In this document: positions 37,871 to 51,180 of the stretch, piece by piece | Numbering within the stretch: the stretch's first letter is position 1 | Layout: every line of letters begins with the position of its first letter | Assembly (NCBI RefSeq): GCF_028554725.1 | Contig: NC_071667.1 | Location: 55,607,501 to 55,671,500 of the forward strand | Direction: 5' to 3' | Origin: Zeugodacus cucurbitae | Lineage: Eukaryota > Arthropoda > Insecta > Diptera > Tephritidae | DNA length: 64,000 nt | Program-made: the position numbers and the translations under genes | Notes under the pieces: generated by a model | The model's database searches: none | The model's input: the letters and a program-made list of their open reading frames with translations, nothing else | Told to the model about the DNA's origin: nothing

Positions 37871-39427
37871 AAATCAGTTCAGCTTAATCAAAGAACATAC
37901 TTTATTTACAGTGGAGATCAAAGAATCAACGCACTTTTGTAATGAACTTGCAATATTGGTATTACTATTCGGACAATAACACGCATGTAAAACGTCGCAA
38001 ACTAGTTTTTTTCCACAATTAATTTCAAGTTCAACACATAACTACTTATGTGATAAGCTTAAACGTAAAGTGATTGCGCTCCATTTTTTTCATTTTTTTT
38101 TTTAATTTTCTTAATTTTTTTATACTTCAAATAGCGTACGCTTGAAATATTATATTACTTAACCGATAACAAAGGCAAACGAGTAATAAAGTGATACCAT
38201 TAAAGCGCAACTGATAATCGAATATTTGCAATATTTGAAAACTTGAAATTTGAAAACTCGCCTGATACAAAATCTCAATAAATGCGACCGGTATCGCATG
38301 ATGGCTTTTATTGTTGTTGTCTGCTTTTGCTTAGTAGACGCTTATTTTAATATGTGTACAGCTAGTTAGTTGGTTAGGTAATGCGGTAACTTGCAGTTAG
38401 ACGCTTATCAGTGTGAATGGAAAAAACGAAATGCTCGCTGATAGCAAATCAAATGGCATAGGACGCAACGATTTATAATTCACTAGAGCACGACCCCATC
38501 AGCCGGTAGCCGGCATGTAGACTGCATGGTCTGCGTCTGATAAATGTACATGTGGACGCGTTAGGCGAGTTCAGGCAGTCTAAAGGTCCACGTGTTAATT
38601 TATAAAGACCATGTAAATTTCCGATTACTTAATTTAAATCTTAAGGTGTCTGTGTTGGAAAGTAGGTTTCGCAAGAACCACAGCGTCAAGTGGCGCAAAA
38701 CAAGAATGGCGTGTAGTATGAATAAGCGACCGTGCATGACAAAGGAAACGTTTCGACGATAAGATAATACATATTGAGTAATGGTGGAATATTTGCGCTA
38801 ATCAAATGTTTAATCGCACTGAGTCTTTTTTTCCTTTTCTTTGCTTTTGGTCTAAGTTGTTAAACTTTTGCTTTTGCAGCGCACTGCCACTAACAGTTGG
38901 TATAGTTGTTGTTATCTGTGCTAAAAATATCTTTTAAAACACGAATGTTTGCTTTTTTGCGATTTTTTTCGCTTCTTTGCTGTCGGTTTCTTTTTTTTTT
39001 TTTTGTGTTCAAGTGAGATATTTTTAGAACTCCAACGGCGACACGCCAGTAGATCATGCCGCACATGAGTAGTACAACAACAAACTGCTAATGGATATCA
39101 AGCGTTGAGTGCGTGCAAAACAGCTGAGTGCTAAAGTCGAGCGCGATGACAACGCCAGAATGCCAATAGCAGAGACTCACAATTGCGGCTGGACTGATAC
39201 CAGCAAACATTTATCTATTTATTTATTTATTTACGTATTTTAAACGAAATTGTATTATAAATAAAGACAGTTTATAAACCACACAGAGCTTTGATGGTGA
39301 AATTGAAGGTGGTGAGCAAGGCTTTGCAGGGGATTTAGGATTTAGATAATATGAGCATAAGTGTGATCTGCACTATATTTATCTTTCAGCCGCTAAATAC
39401 TAAGCAAACAATAAACTTAATGAAAAT

Positions 39428-39799
39428 TTGACAGTCCAAAAAAGAGAGCACAACAAAAGAGTTTACATTAGAAAACAGCGGGGAACACCTAAACTTGAAA
39501 GCAGTGCGCTCAAGGGTGGTTTTGAGATGGAAAACAAATGCGAAAGGAATATAATGGCCAGCTGCTGGAACACCCTTTCCGTAAAAGCTAACAATCCACA
39601 AATTCTATGCAAATCACGAGACAAAAATGAAGAAGAAATCGAAAAAAGCTGTAAACAAACAAAAGTATGTTGTTTGTATGTCAATTTCGAAAATTCGCAA
39701 AATTTTATGATCAGAGACAAGGGAAGGGTTCATTTTTGTGAGATCGTCAATAGAATTTTATACACAAATGAATGGCAGCTGATAGCACACACACCCTAA
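39428..39799 (+). other. Unassigned 123-codon open frame
   Basis: An ATG-started frame of 123 codons on the plus strand, antisense to the sima intron, with charged composition (Lys/Glu/Arg/Asn) and seven Cys (two in KVCC). That is less biased than the other chance frames nearby. No domain, signal peptide or membrane segment is visible. There is no obvious promoter, and overlapping minus-strand frames are open too. Probably chance, but the best orphan frame in this part. Confidence 0.15.
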
Positions 39800-40503
39800 A
39801 AACCAACGAATTTAATTTCCAATTAATGCAAAAAATAATAATAAATTGAATTTTTTTTAGCCGAAATTCGAAATTAGAGTTGCCAACTCTACTTGTAACC
39901 CATAAAAAAGGCTTATAAAAACTGAAATTACATAGTAATAACTAAAACAAATATAACTTAACATATTCTATATAAAAAACACTTCCACTACCATAAATTA
40001 CCGATCGCGTGATGTAGATCAGATAAAAAACTCAACAACAACAAAAACCAGGAAAATGTAGAATGCAAAAATTGTTAAGCATTGCTAATATAAAAAAAAG
40101 GAAAAACAAAAACATTTACAAGCGCACTCAAGTAATTAATTAATTTCAATAATGAATATGTATTTAAGTAAATGAGTTGTATGCAAAGTGTGAACGCACG
40201 ACTGCAGTGATTTTGCAAACAACAACATTTTTAGTATGTCGCAAACGGATCAAAAGAAATTTACGACAGTAAAATAGAGAGATAAAAAAACAACACTACA
40301 AAAACAACGAGGAAGGGGTGTAATTGTAATGCATTTGCGAGTACAACGTATAACTGTATGCAATGGCACGAACATGAATGACGAACACATTTACAATACA
40401 GCTACAGAGTGCTGCAGATCAAAAGCGTGACAATTTTTTTCTCTTATACAACAGAGTATAGCAGAAGGTGGATGCTCTTAGAGAACTACAGAGGCTGGTG
40501 ATC

Positions 40504-40990
40504 GCGAAATAAATTTAAAAAAATTATATTAAAAAAAAATGTTTTTAATTAAAAAATGTATAAAAAAATATAATAAAATTAAAAAATATATAAAAAAAAT
40601 AACAAAAATATAAAATAAACAAAATATTAAAAAATTAAAAAAAAATATTAAAAAAATTTAAAAAATATTAAAAAATTAATTTAAAAAATATTAAAAAAAT
40701 TAAAAAATATGTTTAAAAATTATTTAAAAAATATTAAAAAAATACAAAATAAATTTAAAAAATATTAAAAAAATATATTTAAAATTAAAAAAAAAATATT
40801 TAAAAAAATTAAAAAAAAATATTTAAAAAAATTAAAAAAAAAAATATTTAAAAAAATTTAAAAAATATTTAAAAAAATTAAAAAGAAAATATAAAAAATA
40901 TATATATTTAAAACACATTTAAAAAATATTAAAGAAATTTAAAAAAATATAAAAAACTATAAAAAAATCACATTTAAATGAATTAAATTA
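40504..40990. repeat. A/T array, AAAAATATT words
   Basis: Nearly pure A/T for about 490 bases, built from AAAAAATATTAAAAAAATTA-like words with irregular period. Confidence 0.9.
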
Positions 40991-43956
40991 AAAGATTCCA
41001 TTGTAGATAGCAATAGATAATTGTGTAAATAAACCAAAAAAGACATAAAAAGTATACAGAAACAAAATACAAATTGTATAAAGAGGGAAAGAGAGGAGCG
41101 CTGTCAAAAGTGTATACCGTATTTGTGTGCAAACGAAACTGTCAAATTGACAGCTAGAAAAAAATTTAAAATAAATAAAAAATAAAAAAAAATCACCATA
41201 AAGCGTATAAAAAATGTATACAAAAACAATAAATGCAACGAACGAACGCAGTGGGTAAGGTAAATAAGGTGAATTACAAATTTATATATGTGTGTGTAAA
41301 GTGTGCTAATAGAAACGTGACACAGCATAGGAAAAACACGTAATAAATTATTAATTTATTGAAGTGTGAGTAAATTACAGAATTTTTTTAGAAAGAAATG
41401 CCTCAAAGCATTGTACGAATTAAAATTCCGATTTCTCACTCAGACCAGGACAGTCATACACAAATGTATATATGTATATGTACATATTTACGTATATGAA
41501 ATTATAAGCAAATATGAAATTGCATACCGACTACCGCCTAACCACACAAAACGATTTGGTGGCATACGGGCGCTGTGAAGAAAGTAATCCGGACGGGCAG
41601 TTAAACACCCACAGCGCGCGACAGTTACAACTGAATATACGCGTATAAAAGGCAGCACACGGCACAGTGCACAAACAAAAAAGGCAACAACAAATAATAT
41701 CTACTTCATTTTAATTACAAACCACTTTAGCGCATTAAGTTACATACTGCATATATATGTACATGAATTGTGTACAAATTGCAGGCTGCGGGACGCGAAA
41801 CAAAACATAACAAATGCGCATTTATAGTAATAGACAAAAGCTACCGCGTGTACTCGTAAATAGTCAGCTACAGTGGTTAGCTTTTGGATTTGGATTTGGT
41901 TTTTTATGACAACGTCATTTTATTCCATAAATTTGCTGTTGTTGTTATTGTTGTTGTTTTGTTCTATCTCTTTGTTGTACTTTTATTATAGCGTTGAATA
42001 CATGCCATTTCGCGCTATATGCTTTTCATTTATTTATGTTTTATCTTTTCGATATATCTCATTTGCCATGCACATACATATGGACATATGTCATATATGA
42101 CATTTAGTCCGCTGTTAATTCATAAAAGACACAACAGATTCGCATGGCGTTTTATGAACAAATTTTTATTATGTACACACACACACATAAAAGTTGTTAT
42201 AAGCCAAATCAGCACAGATTTATAAATATATACAACAACAACACAGTTATTTGCACACAACAACGCCTACTTGCATATAAATCTATATGTATATCTGTAT
42301 ATATACATAGCTAAATTTAAAAGCCGAGCTGCCTTAAATGCGGCATACTTGCAACAGCAATATATACAGTTCAAATAAATAACAACCTAAACGTCATACT
42401 ACTTCGCACCCAGCACTTTGCACTCAACTCGCACTCTACGAACGCTCTTTTCAGTCAATTTTTTTTTTTTTTGTATTTTGGCGTACTTTTCCATCAAGTT
42501 TGCTTGTGAGCTTCTTAAATTTATGACTGCAATTTTTTTTTATTTTTTGGTATTTTATTATAGACAAACAAGGATCGCGCTAAAAGCTGTTCGGATTTAG
42601 TGTAGTCTTAAATATTTTATACAACTTGTTGTTCTTATATAATTTAACAGCTGTGCGTCTAATAACAATCTACAATTAATTTCAATTACGCTTACGAAAA
42701 TTGTCTTTCACATATGTACATATGAATTGTTCATATTTTTACGCCACCAATGGCACTGTCACAGTCATTAATCAAAACATATTCGAACGAAAACTATGCG
42801 CCGAAGAACGTCAGCAATGCAAAATTCAGAAAATTCAGAAATTTTAGTAGAAAGAACTAATAAAAGTATAAGTGAATGCAGTGAAGACGTAGCAAAACAT
42901 GAAAACAAATAAAAATCCGAAATGCAGTAGAACAAAAAAGTGTGAACAAGAATGCCTGCAATTAGACTTAGCAGGATCTAACGTACGGTTAGTTGGTTCT
43001 ACTATATAGTAGTGCTGCTCACTAGCAAATTGCATTTTTACTTTCTACGTATTGTTGTATGTTTTTTTTTTAGTTTTTAGCATTTTACTCATATTCTGTA
43101 TTCTGCTTTCGACACTTACACGGGATTACGTTTTTGGCAAACATTTTTTAGGTTATGATATTGTTGTGTAAAAATTTTGCTTGGATTTAATTTTTTTTAT
43201 TTTTAATATTATTTGGCGTTTATTATTAATTTGCTTGTTTAGAGTTTAAAGAACTTAGCTATTTTTGAAGCTATATGCCGTATAGCTTTACATAGTTTGT
43301 ACACTTGAAAAAATTAACTTGAATTTTTTTAAATTTTTTATAAATTAGATATGACATGTTAACGAAAAGCTTTTTATTAAATGCAACACTTTGTAAAAAA
43401 ATTTAAAATTTCAATATATTTGATATAACGCGAGTAAATCACTTTTCCCAAATTTAAGAATATATTCATATGTGTGCGGGTGTGGGTGTAGATTTGCACG
43501 AGTAAATCGCTTGCTGCTTTCTTTTACGATCTTTTTTATTTTAATAACTTAATATTAGTTTTAAAATGATTAAAACACTAATTAAGCGCACTCTTTGAAC
43601 GAAGAAAACACAAATAAAGCGCAATATTTGAAACCGTGTATTCTTTCAATCAAAATCGCTTATATTTTCATACGCGAATTTTACATAAGAGCCACATATT
43701 TTACTTTTACGAAAACGTAATATTTTTTTACTTGCAATTGCAGCTACTACTTTGTATTATTTAGTTTGTATTAAAATTTATTTTTATTTACGCAAATATT
43801 TAACTATTTTTTCTTTATACTTGAAGACACTTCAAACGCGTAGGCGCAGCAATTTCTTTTTGGGCTCTACCTTCCCTACGTACGCGCTGCATTATATCAC
43901 TTCATTTTACATTTAAATGCTTGATACTGCGTTTTTGCTTGTTTCAATTAACTTAC

Positions 43957-44800
43957 TGAGTACATCTCGTTTGATTTACAACGCGAAATTATAGTTTAAA
44001 TATTAAAAGATATAAATAATTTCAAATTTCACAAAACTGAGCGCACTTCTGCAGGAGGCACGTCAAAAATATAACCGTATTGTAAAGAAAAAATACATAT
44101 TCGCCGTTGACACGACACGCGATCTTTTTGACATTTGCGCTTCTTTTTTTTGTACTTAATTTATGCTTTCTTCTTCGCGTATGTTTATCGAGTGCTTTGC
44201 AGATTTTAATGAGTTGCAAATTTTTTGTTTTCGTATTGAGCTTTTAGCGATTCTGTTTACCGCACCGCAGATGGCGTATAATATACACACTATGCTTACA
44301 GTTGATTGCATTTCTTCGTAGCACAATTTTCTAATATTTCCGTTATAGCTTCCAAATTAATTCAATTGCACGCAGTTTAAGTTTAATATCACTTGCTTGT
44401 TGAATTTTCAATCACAATTTATTTTTTTGTAGGAATTGATTATTTAATTAAAGCAAGAAAATTATAAGAATTCTAAAGTTTCGAGTTACTGTTCCGCTCT
44501 TAGACACACAAGCGAATTCGTCAACGTTTCTACGAGCAGTGCACGGTTTGCGACTACAAAACGAAGCAAACGCTTGCCAATATAGCCTGACTGTCTGCCT
44601 TAAATGCCAGCGTACGAACTGCGGAGTGAAATTCGGCGGCGAGTGTAAATGTGCGAGTGGAGCGACGCAAAACGTCAGTTGGCTCACGCGATGCCCACTA
44701 GGCGCCCCTCGCGCGCCAAGCCCCAACAAACGACACTCACACGCTCGCTCCACTCCACCAGGTATGAGCATACGAAGTACACAAAAAAAAAACAACAACA
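43957..44800 (-). promoter_or_regulatory. GC-rich island with downstream donor, possible alternative promoter
   Basis: About 44480-44780 is much richer in G and C than its surroundings and is open in both strands. On the minus strand a good donor (CTCA then GTAAGT, with GT at 43956-43955) lies about 550-800 bases downstream. This would fit a non-coding first exon of a sima isoform. No clear TATA/Inr/DPE set was found, and nothing shows transcription. Exon A has no in-frame Met until its last few codons, so a short isoform from here would lack bHLH and PAS. Confidence 0.18.
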
Positions 44801-45547
44801 ACAAAAGTATGCATAAGAGTGGCGAAACAAACAAGTTGTTCACCAAAAATGAGTGCAATGCAATTTGAGTGAAGATGTGAGTGCGAATGAGTGATACCGA
44901 GTAAACGAACGAGTAGTCAATTAAGTTAGGTAATACAATAACAACAAGATAGAAACTTTAATTCAGCATCTGCGAAATAAATAAACATAAACGCATTGTT
45001 ATAAGAGCGCCGAGCTCTATACTCGTACTCAACAGCTGTGTGTCTTTGTGCGCATGCTCTGTCTAAGAGAATTTACACAGGGACCTGTGAACCCAAAAGC
45101 AATAAAAGTTTAAATATAAAATGCTAGTGTGTGCGGGGAGAGGTGGAGCAGTCAAAGCGCGTTATGAGTAAATGTAAAAAAAAATATATACAAACAGAAA
45201 AGTTACTGCGCGATTGTGATCCACCAAACAGTCGTAAATTGTAGTAAATTCTAGAGAGCGAAATTCTAAGTTTGCAAAAAAAAAAAATTAAAGTAAACAT
45301 TGGAACTCAGTTATAAAAGAAAAAGCAAAACAAAATTACAAAAAAAATTAAATGTTATTAGTATTTTTGATTACACACACATAAGTTATATTTATGTTGC
45401 TCGCTGTCTTCGCTGTGTGCCGAAAGGCAGGGTTTAGTGAGTAAAGTAGGAAGTCTTACACGGTGTTTAGGCTAGCATGTTGGGTTATTTTTTATTAATA
45501 TCTCCTTCTTTTCATTCACAAATAATCAATTACTTGATTTTATATGA

Positions 45548-45911
45548 AACAAATTTGCTTTTTCTTTGAATTTATGAATTAAAAAATAAAAAAGGGTTTA
45601 TGCAAAAAAAAAAAATATGTTACAAAAACAAATATAAAAAAGTAAAAACAATATTAAACAAAAACACATTTAAAAAAATAAATAAAAAGAAAAAAATAGA
45701 AAAATTCAAAGAAAAGTAAACAAATTTAAAAAATATATTTATTTATTATTTATTTTAAAATGTAATTTTTTCTGCAAAAATACAAAAAAAAAAAAAACAA
45801 TTTGTTTCTTCTTTAAATGCATGAATTAAAAAATTAAAAAAAGGGTTTATGAAAAAAAATATATTTTATAAAAACAAATATTTAAAAAGTTAAAACATAA
45901 TTTAAAAAAAA

Positions 45912-45944
<33 letters not shown>

Positions 45945-46020
45945 AAATTCAAAGAAAAGTAAAAAAATTTAAAAATATATTTATTTATTATTTATTTTTA
46001 AATACAAAAACAAATATTTT
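45548..46020. repeat. Tandem duplication (about 250 bp) inside an A-rich array
   Basis: Ordered words AAAAAAGGGTTTATG, TAGAAAAATTCAAAGAAAAG and ATATTTATTTATTATTTATT occur at about 45590, 45698 and 45735, and again at about 45838, 45942 and 45976 (offset about 240-250). The A-rich array continues to about 46280. Confidence 0.85.
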
Positions 46021-47812
46021 TTACAAAATAAAAAAATTTAAAAAATAAAAATAATTTAAAAATAAATAATATTTAATTAAAAAAATTATTACTTATTTTA
46101 GAAAATAAAAAAATTTAAAAAATTAATAATATATAAAATAAAAAAAATAAATATATCATAAATATTTTAAATTTTTTTGAAAAAATACACAAAAAAATAT
46201 TTTTTACAAGAAAAATATTTAAAACCAAAAATAAAAAATAAAGAAAAAAATAAAAATATTTCAAAAATATTGTTTTTGTAAAATAGTTTTTTTTTTTTTA
46301 CAAATTTCAATCATAAATATTGAACTAAATACCGAATTTTTTATTACTTTATATTTTCTTAAATTTTCAATAAGAAATCATATGATTATGACAAATATAA
46401 TATTTTTATTAATATTTCTGCCAGATTTAAATCATAAATATTGACATAAAGTAATTTCTTAATCAATTTATAATTTTCATATAAACGAAACTTTTAAAAA
46501 CACTTCCATATGTTTACTAAATAGGAAATGTTCATAATGAGTACCATAAAATCTTAAAAAGTCAAATAATATTAAAAAAAGGATCACGATTTTCTACTAT
46601 AAAAAAGTTATTTCATACCCAAAAGGTACTTATTCTTCAGTTAATAAATGAAAACTATCACTCATTTACCGATTTCTCCAGTTATTTAATAAAATTAATT
46701 TGGGTGATTTCAATACTTTTTTGAAAAAAATATTTTTTCTAAAAATATTTTCTTTTTTGAAAAAAAAAATATTATTTCTTTTATTTTTTACTTTTCTAGA
46801 AAATTATGGCAACAAAATAATATTTTTTTTTTTTGAAAATTATCTTGTATATCAATTATGGCATCAAAATAAAATATTTTTTTGGAAAATATTTTTACAT
46901 AGTCTAAACACCGATCTAATGCGAAGAGTTAATGGGAGAGTGTAGGCAGCAGCGTTTCTTCGACAATACTCTCACCACCCATTTCATGTAGGTACCCAGT
47001 GGTGGCTTCTCTGCTATAATTACATATATATACATATGTATAAGTATGTATATTTACATACGTTTTTATTATTTTGTTTGCTTGTTGTTGTTTTTTTATT
47101 TTTTATTTTTCAATGTGAAGAAGAGATAACAAATAGCAAATAGTTTAAATGATGAACGAATTCAGAATGAAAAGTACATAAATGTGTAGCAAGAATTTTT
47201 AAGTCGGAATGCCGTAATAAATAAAACGCAATGTTAACAATTAAACAAGATTATGGAAGATTTTGAGTAATATTAGCATGACAAGCTGATGATATAACGA
47301 CACATTAATTATTTATTATTTTTTCTTTGTTTTTTTTTACTGGCCCCAAAATAATGATCACTTCAAAAATTGTTGGTAAAAAGACAAAGCTGCCGTGTGC
47401 TTGTGCTAGAAGAACGTCGTGCACACAGTATAATTGGAAAATTTTCCGATCCATAACAATTAATGGCATAATGTAACAAAATTTTTGTCTGTTTTTTCTA
47501 TTTTACAAAAACAATAGCAAGCACACGCCATATACATATACTAATTATTATCCCTGCCGGACTCGCACATCATTCATTTTACGAGTATATGCCAATTCGT
47601 TTGTTTGCATTCGGCTTTTTTTTTGTCAGAGCAATGTCTGTTTGTAAATGCATTATTATGACAGGTATTGTGGCTGTGGATTGCTGCTAATAATAACAGT
47701 TAAGCTTTATTGGCACAAAGTACGCGTTGCCACTGATAAAGTTGATAACACCTCAATTAGCAGCAACGATCGCCGCGCTAAGTGTTAACAGATATAAATT
47801 TGTATATATACC

Positions 47813-47832
47813 TGTGTGTGTGTGTGTGTGTG
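47813..47832. repeat. (GT)n microsatellite
   Basis: Ten GT units on the plus strand inside the large upstream intron. Confidence 0.9.
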
Positions 47833-50069
47833 GGTGTATGGGATGTGTGCCTATATTTGCATTCATCTTAATGATGATAATTATTATTGCACATTTAGCT
47901 TTGATTGTGCGCACAAAACTGAGTTTAAATATAGATTAAACACTCATCCACTATATATGGTGTGGAGGGTACATCAATTTTAAAGTGCTGTTCATACATG
48001 GCATACTTTGATCCCTTTTAAGTGTTGTGAGTACATACACTGCTCAGCCGATAATTAGTAACGTTTTTTGATTATTAATTAACCGTTTTTTTGTATTTTT
48101 TTGGAAAAATATTTCGAAAATTTGTTATTAAAAGTATACAAATATTAAAATAAAATGTTTGAAATCGGCAAAAATGGTTTCGAATCAATCGGTTCACCAG
48201 CTTATATATACAGAAAAATATATTTATAGAATAGAAAAATTTTTAAATTTTAATCAAAAAATAATTTTCGAAAAAAAATTATAAAATCGAAATTTTTTGT
48301 TGTATCTAAAGGAACGGAGGAACAAATATGATCCAGTGTTGATCAAAACGACTATTTTTAGTACGGAAACCAATACAGCTCACATCAGAATAACAAAACA
48401 AAAAATATATGTATAAGTTTCGGAAAGTTTTGTGTCCATAAAATACAGTAGCACAATAAAGTCTAATTAAAAAAAAAAGATATTTTTACTCAAAACCTAC
48501 TCATGAATCATAATTATTAATAAGCCTAAAGATCTAGGCAATCTTTTCCAAGTAATTTCGAAACAAAAACCCAATTTTTTTAGATTTTGGGATCAAAAAT
48601 ATCGACGTTATCATCTGGAAGAATTACTGAGAAAGATAAAATATGTATTAATGAATACCAAAGCAAAGCATTTTTCATAAACTTCTAATTCTCAAAATAT
48701 TTTTTATTTCGATAAACTGAAAATTTAATATGTTAAGCGTTTTCTGAAGGGAAACAAATATTGAATATGGAGGAGGTTATAGCATATACATACATATAAT
48801 AGAGCGGACTAGAGTGCGTAAATTTAAAAACGATTATCTCGAAATTGTATTTTTTAAAAACTGCTCATGTTGCAACTGAAAAAGTTATTGATCGATTTGT
48901 ATGAAATTATGTGTATACATTCCAAGGATGAATTTAAAATGTCAAATATTTCGCATTCATAAAATACTGTTTAAAAAATTAAAAAAATGTCGAAAAAATT
49001 GTCCAAAATTCTGACTCTTTTCTCAAAGGCTTATTTTATATTGAATTATATATGTATATATATTTTTTTAATTTCATAGATTTATACTGTCCTAAATAAA
49101 ACCACTTTTTTGCTTCAGATCATTGGCTGGTGAGTGATAAATAGAGCAGTTTGAAACCTCGCGTCAAAGACTGTAGACAAAAAATTATTCTGAGCCGCCA
49201 TTTTGAAAAGAAAAACGACTAAACAAACTACTTTTGAACTCTACAATACTTTAATAAAATTGTGTTAAAATTTAAAAACAAAAAAAAAACATTTTTTTTT
49301 TAATTTCCGATTTTTAGGCTTTTACATGGACTTCTCCAGCTTAACTAAATGAACCCTATATTTTTTCAGGGTTTATTTTAATTTTATTTCATTTTCGAAA
49401 AATTAGCCATGCATAATATGAGTTTTCATGCAAATATCCACGGAAATTTTGTATACTTCATATACTCATATCTATAGAAATATACATATTTATAAGCGTT
49501 GCCTTTTTTTACAATTAGCAAATACTTGCGAATATTGCAGTTAGGTTATCAGCAAAGCAACACTGTCAATTCACATATGTATCTAACAAACAACTTTATT
49601 AGTTGCTGAGGAGATGAGCCAAGTAACGCGCCGCTATCAAACCATAAATGCCACATACTTTTTGTAGAGAATGTAAATTTATGAATTAGTACATATGTAT
49701 ATGCATGCATTCTCCACAGAGATAAGGTTCAGTGACTTACATATGGCAAATTCACAATTTGAAAAGTATATGGAGAAGTACTTGAATGCACTTGATTATC
49801 ACTGCTCATCCACTTAGCGAAATGGCCTTATTGAAAGCATATAACAATCTACTGATATGGTCTTAAGTTATAAACCTCCTCATATACATTAGATCACGTG
49901 TCAAACTTTGAAAATAGCACATAAGGAATTATTAGCGATAAGAGACTCAATTCATTTTTAATATAAAAAACACAGCAAAAATCTGCTGATCCGTGATTAT
50001 GAAAATAAAGCACGTTTAAAGGAAACAATATTGCATGCACAGCGCTTTGAATAAATATTGTGTAATTTG

Positions 50070-50235
50070 AATTTTAAGTATTTTTTACATTTTTTTTTTA
50101 ATTTTTTTATTTATATATTTTTTCTATTTTTTTATTTCTGTGCATTTTTTTTTTTAATTTTTTTTATTTTTAAAATATATTTTTTTTTTATTTTTTTTTA
50201 TTTTTAAAATACATTTATTTTAATTTTTTTAAGCT
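50070..50235. repeat. T-rich array
   Basis: TTTTTTATTTTTAAAATA words for about 160 bases, with a near-exact repeat of TTTATTTTTAAAATA.ATTT about 45 bp apart. Confidence 0.8.
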
Positions 50236-50884
50236 GTCGTTCCACAAGTTCATAAATAATGCAAAAGCAACCACAAATAAGTTGTGCGCCAGCTAAATTT
50301 AAAATCCTTTTTGGTATTAGTAGGGATAAGCTCATGTAAGATGGCATGAACATGGTGTTGAAGTCAGCCGCGAGGCGTTAAACAATAATCAATATGAATC
50401 AGTCGGCTTTGACAACACCTACACACACACACTCAGGCAAAACAGAAATGTTCGTTATAAATATTAGAAACGCGAACTATCATTAGGACTGTCAGCGACA
50501 AGCGCACGTGTCACTCATCATTTTCATGGAGCCACGCATTTGTTGAAGGGAACATTAGAAATATCTTATTCTTCTTTATAAATAAATAAATAAACAAAAT
50601 TATTGCCTTCGACGTATTTAGATTGTGACAACAGCAGCAGCAATCGCCGACTACCTTATGTAACCAAAATCAACAACCTCATGCGGTATATAAATGCCCA
50701 CTCAGGCAGACTGACAATGAAACGGCGGTGTATGAAAAAAAAATAAATAAAAAATAAAATAACGGAAAATAAAAATATCATAATAAAGTGGTATTATTAT
50801 AAGACACTGACAGATCAAGAAAATTACTAATGCTAAATCGAAATATTGCGTGCAGAGCGGTGTTCGAAAATATAGGGTAGTAAA

Positions 50885-51180
50885 TAGAGCAATTAAAAAA
50901 ATAAAAATATTAAAATAAAAATATTAATAAGAAAAGAAATTCATAAAGAAAAGTTTGTAATAAAAAATTTATAAAGAAAAATTAATGAAAAAAAAATTAA
51001 TAAAAAAAAATTAAAAAAAAATTTAAAAAAAAATTAAATTAAAAATTAAAAAAAAATATAAAAAAAAATTATAAAAAAAATATTTTAATAAAAAAATTGT
51101 AGAAAAAAATTTATGAAAAAATAATAAAAAAAAAGTTTATGAAAAATAAATAAAATATAATTTCGAGAATTTTTGAAACA
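50885..51180. repeat. A-rich array
   Basis: AAAAAAATTAAAAAAAAATT words for about 300 bases. No coding potential. Confidence 0.85.

Noticed and set aside
44448..44868. Overlapping 136- and 109-codon frames on opposite strands
   Set aside because: Both open because the island is GC-rich; neither shows a domain, and stop codons are simply rare in such composition.
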